Below, piece by piece: positions 16,671 to 24,610 of a stretch of 37,065 nt of DNA. Within the stretch, counting starts at the first letter, position 1, and each line of letters starts with the position of its first letter. The position numbers were made by a program, and so were the translations under genes. The notes under the pieces are model-generated. The model did no database searches. It was given only the letters and a program-made list of their open reading frames with translations, and had not been told where the DNA came from. Source of the DNA: Rufibacter roseus (GTDB lineage: Bacteria; Bacteroidota; Bacteroidia; Cytophagales; Hymenobacteraceae); the NCBI RefSeq assembly GCF_001647285.1, contig NZ_LRML01000024.1, positions 1 through 37,065 of the forward strand. The letters run 5' to 3'.

Positions 16671-17972
16671 ATGAAGAAAACTCTACAAAAACTAACATTA
16701 TCAGTATTAGCTGTAGGGAGCCTTAGCCTTCTTTCTGATGCAGCTCTTGCTCAGGGTGGCAAAAAGCCAACATATTTACACGACACAGAAAACACTAACG
16801 GCAAGGGCTTTTTTGTGAAAGGTGTGCACTCAACTGAATCACAAGGGGTAGTAACTGACCCTGCAGGAAGAGTATGGACTATTTCTTGGTACCACGGGTT
16901 TTACGTGGTAAACCCAGATGGTTCTGAATATAAGCTTCCTGCTGCTGAAAGCGGAGATCTAACGTACGCTGAAGCTCCAATAGCAGGTGTGCCTTATCCT
17001 CACGTTTCTGCCATCTTTACTGATGCAGGCCAGCTTGAGTCTTTCCATCAGACAGGAAGAGGATTAGCCCTTGCGCATGACGGTAATATCTTAGTGGCGC
17101 GTGGTAATGTGCTGTACAAATTGAACTACCTGACAGGAGAGCCTATTGCCCGTTGGCAAGCACCATCTACTAATATTTCTTCCCCTAGCTCTGATGCTAA
17201 TGGAAATATCTTCCTAACCAGTGTAACAGATAATAAAAATTATATCATCAAGCAAAGCGAGACAAACCCCTCTGAGTTTGTAGTAGTGATGGGTGAAACC
17301 GCTTTCCCTGGGCGTACAAAAGAAGTAGTGCGTAGTTCTGCCATTTCTAAAGATGGCAAAACAATTTATGTGCCTTATGACAACAGGAATAATATAGATA
17401 AGTACACAAGTACAGATATGGTCAACTGGACTTTGGCTGGTACCATTGAAACCGCTTCGGGTTCAAACGCTATTGTAACTGGTCCTAATAATGTGCTGTG
17501 GTACATTACCATTGCTACCAATCCTGTGCTGCACTTCAGAGATGAAAAAAATGCGACCTACAATTGGTCACAAGCCTTCGGCACAGAAGTAGGATCAAAT
17601 AACATTAAAGGAATGTCCTTTACAAAAGGTTATGACACTCTTTATATTGCCAGTGGCTCACTTACTGGTAATATCCACCGCTTTATCACTTATGATGAAG
17701 TTATCCTTTCTGTACGCAAAGACGATGTAGCCAAAGCGGTAACTGCTTTCCCAGTGCCTACTGCTGGTCAGGTGACAATTGAAATGCCAGAGTCTATTCG
17801 TCGTGCTTCCACTATTCAGGTAACAGACTTAACCGGTAAAAACATTGCCGTTCGTCAAACTGCTGTTGACAGAGGTGCCTCCTTAGATCTGAGGGGATTA
17901 TCGGCGGGTACTTATCTGGTAGTGGTGAACACTGCAGAAGGTAACATTGTGAGAAGAGTAGTAAAGCAATAA
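16671..17972 (+). CDS. T9SS-exported single-propeller protein (second paralogue)
   Basis: This 433-residue protein is the minimal form of the family: signal peptide (MKKTLQKLTLSVLAVGSLSL..., cleavage near Ala27), one propeller domain (about 33-345) and a T9SS sorting tail (357-433, VTAFPVPTAGQVTIEMP, ending VRRVVKQ). The diagnostic motifs QGVVTDPAGRVW, VVNPDGS, AHDGNIL (135-141), LYKLNYLTGEPIARW and SSPSSDANGNIF match those in the neighbours. The pair of Cys that opens the domain in the other copies is replaced here by a Cys-free DTENTNGKG segment. It lacks the OB-like and Ig-like modules. The gene has its own leader and terminator, so it is probably transcribed on its own. The family relationship is clear; ligand or function is unknown. 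Confidence 0.88.
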   Translation: MKKTLQKLTLSVLAVGSLSLLSDAALAQGGKKPTYLHDTENTNGKGFFVKGVHSTESQGVVTDPAGRVWTISWYHGFYVVNPDGSEYKLPAAESGDLTYAEAPIAGVPYPHVSAIFTDAGQLESFHQTGRGLALAHDGNILVARGNVLYKLNYLTGEPIARWQAPSTNISSPSSDANGNIFLTSVTDNKNYIIKQSETNPSEFVVVMGETAFPGRTKEVVRSSAISKDGKTIYVPYDNRNNIDKYTSTDMVNWTLAGTIETASGSNAIVTGPNNVLWYITIATNPVLHFRDEKNATYNWSQAFGTEVGSNNIKGMSFTKGYDTLYIASGSLTGNIHRFITYDEVILSVRKDDVAKAVTAFPVPTAGQVTIEMPESIRRASTIQVTDLTGKNIAVRQTAVDRGASLDLRGLSAGTYLVVVNTAEGNIVRRVVKQ

Positions 17973-17988
17973 TTTTTCTTAATCATGT

Positions 17989-18020
17989 AAAAAAGGGCTC
18001 CTTTTGGAGCCCTTTTTTTT
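17989..18020 (+). terminator. Terminator of the second propeller gene
   Basis: The A-tract plus GGGCTCC (17995-18001) pairs with GGAGCCC (18006-18012) around TTTT, followed by eight T. It ends where a dispersed palindrome begins. Confidence 0.88.
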
Positions 18021-18064
18021 TGCCGTTTTTGGCTTGTTTTCTTAAAAAGAAGAGGGAAACGGCA
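18021..18064. repeat. Dispersed ~40-nt palindrome, copy 8
   Basis: The arms TGCCGTTTTTGG and GGGAAACGGCA flank the core GTTTTCTTAAAAAG. The outer TGCCG/CGGCA pairs are an extension seen in this copy. Confidence 0.65.
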
Positions 18065-18427
18065 GCTTTATTTAAAGCGAATAAAGGTGTTCTGAAGGGC
18101 CAGTATCATTGAAGCTAAGTCTACTAAGTGAACGCACTGCTTTAGAAAATACAGTAGTAATTCCTTATAAAACATTCTTCAGGAATAGCTTATTTTCTTT
18201 ATTAACAGTTGCTAAATCGGAAATAAATATCTTAATTAGGGTAAAACATTTTAAAAATAAATATTAATAGCTAAGGCTAGAAAATTCTGTAAGTGGCTTA
18301 TAAATAGTAATTTAATGGGCGGTAGGCTTTGTGAGGAAGATTAGCTTAACAGATTAGTAATGCGGTGGTAATACCGAGATAAAACACGTTTTTCACTTTT
18401 ACCCTTACATAACCTAAACTATCTTTC

Positions 18428-21400
18428 ATGAAAAAAAACCTACTCCCCTTCAGGGTCTGTTTGTTGGTTTTGGCATGGCTGTTACTGGCTTCACAGTCAC
18501 TCCATGCGCAAATCAACTTAAACTGGACCAAACCGGCTGAGTTAAATGCCGGACTACCCCCCTCAATTCAGGTCTTTTATTCCAACACTCCTGTAAATGG
18601 AGCGGTCATGAAAACCTACTATGCTCTCATAGACCTGAATGACCCCAACATAGAGCTGAAAACAGGATACACCCCTGGGGTGAAAAAGACGCCAAACCAG
18701 TGGGCTGCTGCTGAAACAGATCCTGTTTATGCCGTGGTAAACGGAGGTTTCTTTAACACCACTACTAACCATGCCCAAGGTACCGCTGTGCAAAATGGAC
18801 AGGTTCTGGCCATAAACGGGAAAGATAACCGTACCCGCAGTGCTTTTGGAGTATTACCAGGCAACATAGCAGACATAGCCTGGATTTACCATGTGGGTGC
18901 TGAGAATACCATGTACGAGTACCCCAACCCAAATCCTGTTTCTGGTTTCAATCAAGAGCCATCTGCCACTTATCCTGAGGGTGCTCAATTATGGCCTGCT
19001 ACCACCGCGCTTGGCGCCGGTCCGGTAATTGTGCATAATGGACAGATCAGAATGACCAAAGACGAAGAAGGCATGTGGGCCAGTGGTGACAACCGTGAGC
19101 CTCGTACTGGAATTGGCCGTACCGCCGATAACAAAGTAATTCTTTTGGTAGTGGAAGGGCGTAACCCAGGTATAAGCGCTGGGGTGACCATTCCGGAAAT
19201 GGCCCAGATTTTCTTAGGCATTGGTGCAGAAGAAGCCATGAATTTTGACGGTGGCGGTTCTTCTGCTCTGGCCATACAAGGGCAGAACACAATTCGTCCG
19301 TCAGATGCGGGGGAACAGCGGGCTGTGCCTACTGCCCTTATTGTAAAGCGCCGCACCCATGTATATGACACCGAGAACTCTGCTGTATATTTTGAGCGTG
19401 GCGATTCCTGGACAGAGTCTTTGAATGATGGTTATTATGGCCCATCAAGAGCCCGTTACATGGCTACCGGAGATGGCTCTAACTTTGCCACCTATAAACT
19501 AAACAATATAACCCCAGGTCGCTATGAAGTAAAAGCCTGGTGGGTAGCCTCAAGCAACCGCAGCACGAATACTCCTTATAAAATCTACAAGGGTGGTGTG
19601 GCCGAACCTGTAGTTGTAAGAATGAACCAAACGGTCAATGGCGGCAAGTTCAATCTGGTAGGTACTTTTGATTTAGGCCCCGGAGATTCTATAGCCATTG
19701 GTAATGACGCCGAGGGGCAGTATGTGATTGCCGATGCCATTAGCCTGGAGAAAGTAGGCGAAAGTTTGCCTGCCATAGCCTTTGAAGGAGGCTTAGAGAG
19801 TGGTGAAGCTATTGAAACCCAAAACAGCGGGTTTGATGTCTTTCTAACTAGCCCCAACAGTGGTTTCACCTTGGAAACGCTAAGGGTGTTTAAATCAGTG
19901 AATGGTGGCGCTGAAACACAAGTGGGTAATGACATTGACTTGAATGGCGCTTACAGCCACACCTATGATTTCACCTATAATGGTTCTGACCCAGTTGGCT
20001 CTAAAGTTACTTTCCGCTTTGAGGTGGAAGACAACATGGGCCGTATGGTTTCCAAATCATTTGAGTACACTGTGGTGACCCTTACCCAAGTGGTTATTAA
20101 AGGTGGCGCCACAGAGGGAACGCACCCGCAGTTCCGTCCGCTTAATCTGGAGCTTTCTCTGGAGACTCGCCAACCTAGCGTGAACGTGAAAGAGCTCAGA
20201 ATATTTAAGTCAGTAGACGGTGCTAATGAGCAGCAGCTAGGCCAGACCATTGCTCTTGAGGCGCAGCCGCAGCAAGATTATCCTTTCTCGCACGCCCTTA
20301 CAGAGGCTGTGAACAGCAAAGTGACGTTCCGTTTTGAGCTCACAGATGCCAACGATGTTAAAGCCAGCCGTACGTATCAGGCTACCGTGGCCCCAGCCCG
20401 TGGCGACTTCCGGATTGCCGTCATTTCTGATTTGAACTCAAGCTTTGGTTCTGTTAGCTATGAGTGGCAGGTAGACAGCATCATGCAACGTATTCCACGC
20501 TTATGGCAGCCAGACATGGTAGTAGCCGGCGGTGACATGGTGGCGGGCCAGCAAGCTTCATTAACCGCTGAGCAAGTGGCCGCTATGTGGAATGGCTTTG
20601 ATGCCAAGGTTGCCCAACCTTTAAAAGATGCCGGTATTCCGTTTGCCTTTACCTTAGGTAACCATGATGCCGCACCAGGCATGTCTACTGATCGTACTGT
20701 GGCCAAGGAATACTGGGAAAAGCCAGAGAATGCGCCCGCTTGGCATGGAGTAGACATGACGAACTATCCGTTCTACTTCTCTTACAAACCAACCGCTGAT
20801 TCTGATATTTTCTTTGTGTCTTGGGAAGCCAGCAGTGCTAACATTCCTGCTGCACAGTTAGAGTGGGTTCGGGAGCAGTTCTCCAGCCCAGAGGCAAGAG
20901 CTGCTAAATTCCGTTTCTTAGTTGGTCACTTGCCGCTGTACAGCGTTGCTCAGCAATACAATTCCGCCGGAAACATTCTGAACAATGCTGCCGCTCTACA
21001 AGCCATGATGGAGGAATTGGATGTGCATACCTACATCAGTGGTCACCACCATGCCTACTATCCTGGTAAGCACGGCTCAGTAGAATTCTTAAATGCGGGC
21101 GCCGCCGGTTCTGGGCCGCGTGCCTACATGGGCTTAGATGAAGTAGCGCCAAACACGGTTACGCTTATGGACGTGTTCCTTGATCAAGATACGGTGGTGT
21201 ACACTACCTATGAGATCAAAGAGCCTATTGCCTCCAACATGCGCGTATTTGATGATAAGCGTCTGCCTGAGTTAATGGTAGGGGTAAATGGGTACATGAT
21301 TCGCAGAGATGTACCGGTATCTGGAGCAGGAGTTGGTGCGCTTTCTTCTTATAACCAAAGTAACAGCCGCGCATCTGAAGCAACCGGAACTGTAACTGCT

Positions 21401-23872
21401 ACAGACATGGGCGACAATATTATGATTAGTGGCTCATTCAGTAATCTGGAAGGAATGCTGTTGGCAGACCGCGGTGCAGTTGGTTTATACCAAGAGTCAT
21501 ATCCTAAGGACGGTTCTTTAAAGCTTGCTTTGAACGTAGAAACTACAGACGGCCGCAATGGCACTTTCAGTGGCGTGTTACCAGCTAATTTCAGCCTGAA
21601 AGAGCTGTTTAGCACCGGTAACTTCTATGTACTTATCAAGACAGACAAATACCCAGCCGGAGAAGTAAGAACCCAGTTGTACCGTGCTACAAACGTAGGG
21701 CCTGCCTTGCCGGTGATCTCCAGCCATAACTCTACTGACACATACCCAATCCGTAACATTAAAGCTATTTTCCCAATTCAGTGGAATGCAGCCAAAGACC
21801 CAGAGGCAAATGCTGTTACTTATACCTATCAGGTTGCCAAAGACGAGCAGTTCTCTGAGGTTATTCTTGAAGAAGCCATTGGGTTAGGTACTTCTTATAG
21901 CGCACAGCAAGAAGCCTGGTACGCTCTTTTAGGAAATGCCGAAGACGGAGCTCCAATTACCTTCTATCACAGAGTTGTTGCCTCAGATGGTAAAAATGTG
22001 ACCGTTGGGGCGGGACAAGCCCTTCAGTTAACTAAGAATTCTGAAGCTCTTACTGGTCCGGTGACCATACCGGCGCCAAACTTTGTGTATGACTGCAAAA
22101 CCAGGGATGCTGAAGGAAACTGTATAGCGGCATTTGGTACGTTGACAGCAGACCAAGGCCATGGGGTGGTGATTGACAAGTATGGCAGAGCATGGTCAGT
22201 TGCTTACGGTTCAGGTATCAGAATCCATAGACCAGACGGAACAATCTTTAGAGACATCACTGCTAATCTTTCTCTCAACGGTCAATCTCATGCAGTAACT
22301 GCCGTGCGTGGAATAGGCATTGCGCATGATGGTAACATTTTAGTTGTCGTGAGGAATACAGCACTTTATAAACTAAACGTAGACACCGGTGCCCCAATGG
22401 CATCGTGGGTTTCTCCTGCCAGACTTGATGAAACCAACATTGGTCTCACAAACCCAACCTCCACTAATGATGGAATAGTGTATGTAGGATCTGTGACGAC
22501 AAATCATAATTGGATCTTAAAGGAGAGTACAACTGACCCTACTAAATACGATGTGCTGGAAGATCAATTCTCGCTTCCAGGCAGACTTGGAACCATCAGG
22601 GCTTCCGCTATTTCTCCGGAAGGCAACAACATCTACGTGCCTAGCTCCGGCGGAAACAGGTTGTTTAACTACTACAGTGCAAACGGAAGAAATGGATGGA
22701 GCCTGGTTGAAACCATTGCCCTTCCAAATCCGCAGTCTTACTCAGTACATGCCGCGGGTAATAACAAGGTATATGCTATTGCCAACACCAGCGGAAACAC
22801 GCCAGCTACCTTGTTCATGCGTGATGATACTGATCCGAACCAGAAGCTGTCATGGAGCCTGCCATTGCCACACATCAACGGTGCTGATTTGAGAGGCTTA
22901 GCGCTTTCAAAAGGCGAAGACACGCTTTACACCACAGCCGCTAACGGAACGCTTTACCGTTACATCATACCTACCAGCGGTAGCGGTGCAGAAAGAACGT
23001 TAGAAGATTATATCATTGCGCAAACCAGACCGGTGAACGCCAGCGGTGTGGCCACTGAGGCGGGTAAATATGTACGGGTGAAAGGGGTTGTGAACAGCAA
23101 TAACTTGTCACGCGCCTATTTAGACTTTGCCTTAACAGATGCCGGTAAGGGTATTCAGGTGTACAAAGTAAGCCAAGGCGATATGGCTGCTTATACCCCA
23201 ACGCTGGGCGATAGCATTGCCGCCATTGGTTTACTGAGACAATACAATGGTTTGCTTCGTTTAGAGGTAGATTCTGTACGCCTGATCAAAACAGGTGAAG
23301 AACTAGTGGTTCCAATGGAAGTAACTAGCCTAACAGAAGAAATGGAATCTTACCCAGTAAGACTGCAGCGTGCCAGACTGGTAGATGCAAGCCAGTGGAC
23401 CACCGGTGAAGGCTATGTTGGTTTTGAAGTACAGGTGCAGACAGAAGCAGGTGTGTTCCCAATGCTGATACCAAGCAACTCACCGCTTTACAACATGCCT
23501 GCTCCTCAGAACGGGCTGCAGATAGACGGTATTGTGCAGCAGTTCAAAATTGAGGCGCCATATGTTTCTGGTTACTACCTTGTTCCTCTCAGCGCTTCTG
23601 CCGTGACCGGTGTTAGAAAAGATGAGGCTGCCAATGAAGTGAAAGTGTATCCAGTGCCAACCTCTGGAATGCTTTCTGTACAGTTGCCTGAGTCTATTCG
23701 TAAGGGAGCTCAAGTGCAGGTAACCGATCTGTTTGGTAAAACTATAATGGTAAAAGACAGTGTAGCCAATAACTTGGTGAACCTTGACATTTCTAAGCTT
23801 TCTAACGGAGTGTATTTGGTAATCATACATACTCCAGAAGGAAAAGTAGTTCGCCGCGTGGTGAAGCAGTAA
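18428..23872 (+). CDS. Giant T9SS-exported phosphodiester glycosidase / phosphoesterase / propeller protein
   Basis: The protein has 1814 residues. A signal peptide is cleaved near Ala27. A phosphodiester glycosidase (NAGPA/DUF2233) domain spans about 55-308 with VNGGFF (~103), RTGIGRTADN (~225) and NFDGGGSSAL (~272). A golvesin-C-like domain (310-440) and two Ig-like repeats (445-655) follow. The calcineurin-like phosphoesterase (661-930) shows SDLN (Asp668), GGDM (Asp703), GNHD (744-747), GH (833-834) and GHHH (872-875). Then come a CHRD-like domain (947-1090), an Fn3-like part (1097-1215), the shared propeller domain (1219-1518, AHDGNIL 1299-1305), the OB-like module (1522-1725) and a T9SS tail (1738-1814, ending VRRVVKQ). 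NAGPA enzymes remove sugars from sugar-phosphodiesters, and the phosphoesterase could then cleave the exposed phosphate. A natural substrate such as a phosphoglycan or teichoic acid is inference. A terminator follows at 23895. Confidence 0.9.
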   Translation: MKKNLLPFRVCLLVLAWLLLASQSLHAQINLNWTKPAELNAGLPPSIQVFYSNTPVNGAVMKTYYALIDLNDPNIELKTGYTPGVKKTPNQWAAAETDPVYAVVNGGFFNTTTNHAQGTAVQNGQVLAINGKDNRTRSAFGVLPGNIADIAWIYHVGAENTMYEYPNPNPVSGFNQEPSATYPEGAQLWPATTALGAGPVIVHNGQIRMTKDEEGMWASGDNREPRTGIGRTADNKVILLVVEGRNPGISAGVTIPEMAQIFLGIGAEEAMNFDGGGSSALAIQGQNTIRPSDAGEQRAVPTALIVKRRTHVYDTENSAVYFERGDSWTESLNDGYYGPSRARYMATGDGSNFATYKLNNITPGRYEVKAWWVASSNRSTNTPYKIYKGGVAEPVVVRMNQTVNGGKFNLVGTFDLGPGDSIAIGNDAEGQYVIADAISLEKVGESLPAIAFEGGLESGEAIETQNSGFDVFLTSPNSGFTLETLRVFKSVNGGAETQVGNDIDLNGAYSHTYDFTYNGSDPVGSKVTFRFEVEDNMGRMVSKSFEYTVVTLTQVVIKGGATEGTHPQFRPLNLELSLETRQPSVNVKELRIFKSVDGANEQQLGQTIALEAQPQQDYPFSHALTEAVNSKVTFRFELTDANDVKASRTYQATVAPARGDFRIAVISDLNSSFGSVSYEWQVDSIMQRIPRLWQPDMVVAGGDMVAGQQASLTAEQVAAMWNGFDAKVAQPLKDAGIPFAFTLGNHDAAPGMSTDRTVAKEYWEKPENAPAWHGVDMTNYPFYFSYKPTADSDIFFVSWEASSANIPAAQLEWVREQFSSPEARAAKFRFLVGHLPLYSVAQQYNSAGNILNNAAALQAMMEELDVHTYISGHHHAYYPGKHGSVEFLNAGAAGSGPRAYMGLDEVAPNTVTLMDVFLDQDTVVYTTYEIKEPIASNMRVFDDKRLPELMVGVNGYMIRRDVPVSGAGVGALSSYNQSNSRASEATGTVTATDMGDNIMISGSFSNLEGMLLADRGAVGLYQESYPKDGSLKLALNVETTDGRNGTFSGVLPANFSLKELFSTGNFYVLIKTDKYPAGEVRTQLYRATNVGPALPVISSHNSTDTYPIRNIKAIFPIQWNAAKDPEANAVTYTYQVAKDEQFSEVILEEAIGLGTSYSAQQEAWYALLGNAEDGAPITFYHRVVASDGKNVTVGAGQALQLTKNSEALTGPVTIPAPNFVYDCKTRDAEGNCIAAFGTLTADQGHGVVIDKYGRAWSVAYGSGIRIHRPDGTIFRDITANLSLNGQSHAVTAVRGIGIAHDGNILVVVRNTALYKLNVDTGAPMASWVSPARLDETNIGLTNPTSTNDGIVYVGSVTTNHNWILKESTTDPTKYDVLEDQFSLPGRLGTIRASAISPEGNNIYVPSSGGNRLFNYYSANGRNGWSLVETIALPNPQSYSVHAAGNNKVYAIANTSGNTPATLFMRDDTDPNQKLSWSLPLPHINGADLRGLALSKGEDTLYTTAANGTLYRYIIPTSGSGAERTLEDYIIAQTRPVNASGVATEAGKYVRVKGVVNSNNLSRAYLDFALTDAGKGIQVYKVSQGDMAAYTPTLGDSIAAIGLLRQYNGLLRLEVDSVRLIKTGEELVVPMEVTSLTEEMESYPVRLQRARLVDASQWTTGEGYVGFEVQVQTEAGVFPMLIPSNSPLYNMPAPQNGLQIDGIVQQFKIEAPYVSGYYLVPLSASAVTGVRKDEAANEVKVYPVPTSGMLSVQLPESIRKGAQVQVTDLFGKTIMVKDSVANNLVNLDISKLSNGVYLVIIHTPEGKVVRRVVKQ

Positions 23873-23894
23873 ATACTATAAAATAGCATGGTTG

Positions 23895-23930
23895 AAGCGG
23901 CTGCCCATTGGGCAGCCGCTTCTGTTTTTA
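23895..23930 (+). terminator. Terminator of the giant propeller/phosphoesterase gene
   Basis: AAGCGGCTGCCC (23895-23906) pairs with GGGCAGCCGCTT (23910-23921) around ATT, followed by a T-rich tract that is also the start of a dispersed palindrome. Confidence 0.85.
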
Positions 23931-23960
23931 GCCTGTTTTTCTAAAAAGAGCTGAAAAACA
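23922..23960. repeat. Dispersed ~40-nt palindrome, copy 9
   Basis: CTGTTTTTAGCCTG, core TTTTTCTAAAAA, right arm GAGCTGAAAAACA. It abuts the preceding terminator. Confidence 0.75.
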
Positions 23961-23980
23961 CTGCTTCATTAGCAAAAGAG

Positions 23981-24064
23981 TGGCTTTAGCTGGTAAAGCC
24001 AGGAGATGCATAAAGCCGCAGAAGTTTCTAAAGGTCGTGCAACCTTGGTCGCAGTTTCTGCATC
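23981..24064 (+). promoter_or_regulatory. Structured leader before the small lipoprotein gene
   Basis: TGGCTTTA (23981-23988) and TAAAGCCA (23994-24001) form an 8-bp hairpin. Downstream, TGCATC (24059-24064) can pair with GATGCA (24005-24010), while the overlapping TTTCTGC can instead pair with GCAGAA (about 24018-24023). AAGGT/ACCTT (about 24031-24046) forms an inner hairpin. These mutually exclusive pairings end 24 nt before the ATG. No known riboswitch is recognised. Confidence 0.35.
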
Positions 24065-24087
24065 TGTAAAGAAAAGATTACCTCACC

Positions 24088-24435
24088 ATGAACTACCTGC
24101 GTGCCCTCTGCCTATTACTTCTGCTTTCTTTCACAGCCTGTGAGGAGGAAGATATTCAACAGACCTGTACGGTAGCTGATCCTGCGCAGAACATTGCCTG
24201 GCTGAAAGAAAAAGTAAAGGATCTGCAGGCGTCAGAATACTGCCAAGTGGTGCAGAGAGGCATGTTAAACGGGCGCAGCGTGTTTGTGATTCAGAACTGT
24301 GACCCTGCTATAAACGCCATCAGAGCTGTGTATGACTGTGACGGCAACGTGATTTGCTACAGCGGTGATGACACGTGCCCCAACTTTGAAAGTGAGGTGA
24401 AGCGTCTGGAAGTAGTATGGAGCAATGGGAAGTGA
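24088..24435 (+). CDS. Small Cys-rich lipoprotein (DUF6970-like)
   Basis: This 115-residue lipoprotein has the signal MNYLRALCLLLLLSFTAC, with lipobox FTAC and acylated Cys18, then acidic residues at +2 to +4 (EEE), typical of surface or outer-membrane retention in Bacteroidota. The mature part has six Cys (27, 52, 71, 84, 90 and 97) in a pattern that suggests three disulfides. The stretch VFVIQNCDPAINAIRAVYDC, followed by DGNVIC and DDTCPNF, resembles the DUF6970 family of small Bacteroidota lipoproteins (recalled from memory, not searched). The function is unknown. Its leader is hairpin-rich. A dispersed palindrome follows 26 nt after the stop, and a bidirectional terminator separates it from convergent asd. 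Confidence 0.8.
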   Translation: MNYLRALCLLLLLSFTACEEEDIQQTCTVADPAQNIAWLKEKVKDLQASEYCQVVQRGMLNGRSVFVIQNCDPAINAIRAVYDCDGNVICYSGDDTCPNFESEVKRLEVVWSNGK

Positions 24436-24461
24436 GGTTGTGTTGATGAGCGAAGCTCAGG

Positions 24462-24500
24462 CTGTTTTAGACCTGTTTTTTCATAAGTAGCATAAAAACG
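24462..24500. repeat. Dispersed ~40-nt palindrome, copy 10
   Basis: CTGTTTTAGACCTG, then TTTTTTCATAAG and GCATAAAAACG. The right half is degenerate. Unlike several other copies, it is not attached to a GC-rich terminator stem. Confidence 0.6.
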
Positions 24501-24556
24501 TCCACTAAAATTGAGCTGAACCCGATCAGTGAATTTTGAGCCGGGGGTAGGGGTAT

Positions 24557-24593
24557 AAAAAAAGAGGCTGCAGTATTTGCAGCCTCTTTTTTG
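24557..24593. terminator. Bidirectional terminator between convergent genes
   Basis: AAAAAAGAGGCTGCA (24558-24572) pairs with TGCAGCCTCTTTTTT (24578-24592) around a 5-nt loop. The A/T tracts on both sides let it serve the small lipoprotein gene (plus) and asd (minus). Confidence 0.88.
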
Positions 24594-24610
24594 TAACTGT
24601 GCCGGAAGTA

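Larger units (their letters stand above)
17973..18427. other. Intergenic region between second and third propeller genes
   Basis: No gene is seen in these 455 nt. The terminator and palindrome occupy the first 90 nt. The rest is AT-rich leader (about 18065-18427) with no further clear hairpin or promoter box. Confidence 0.55.
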
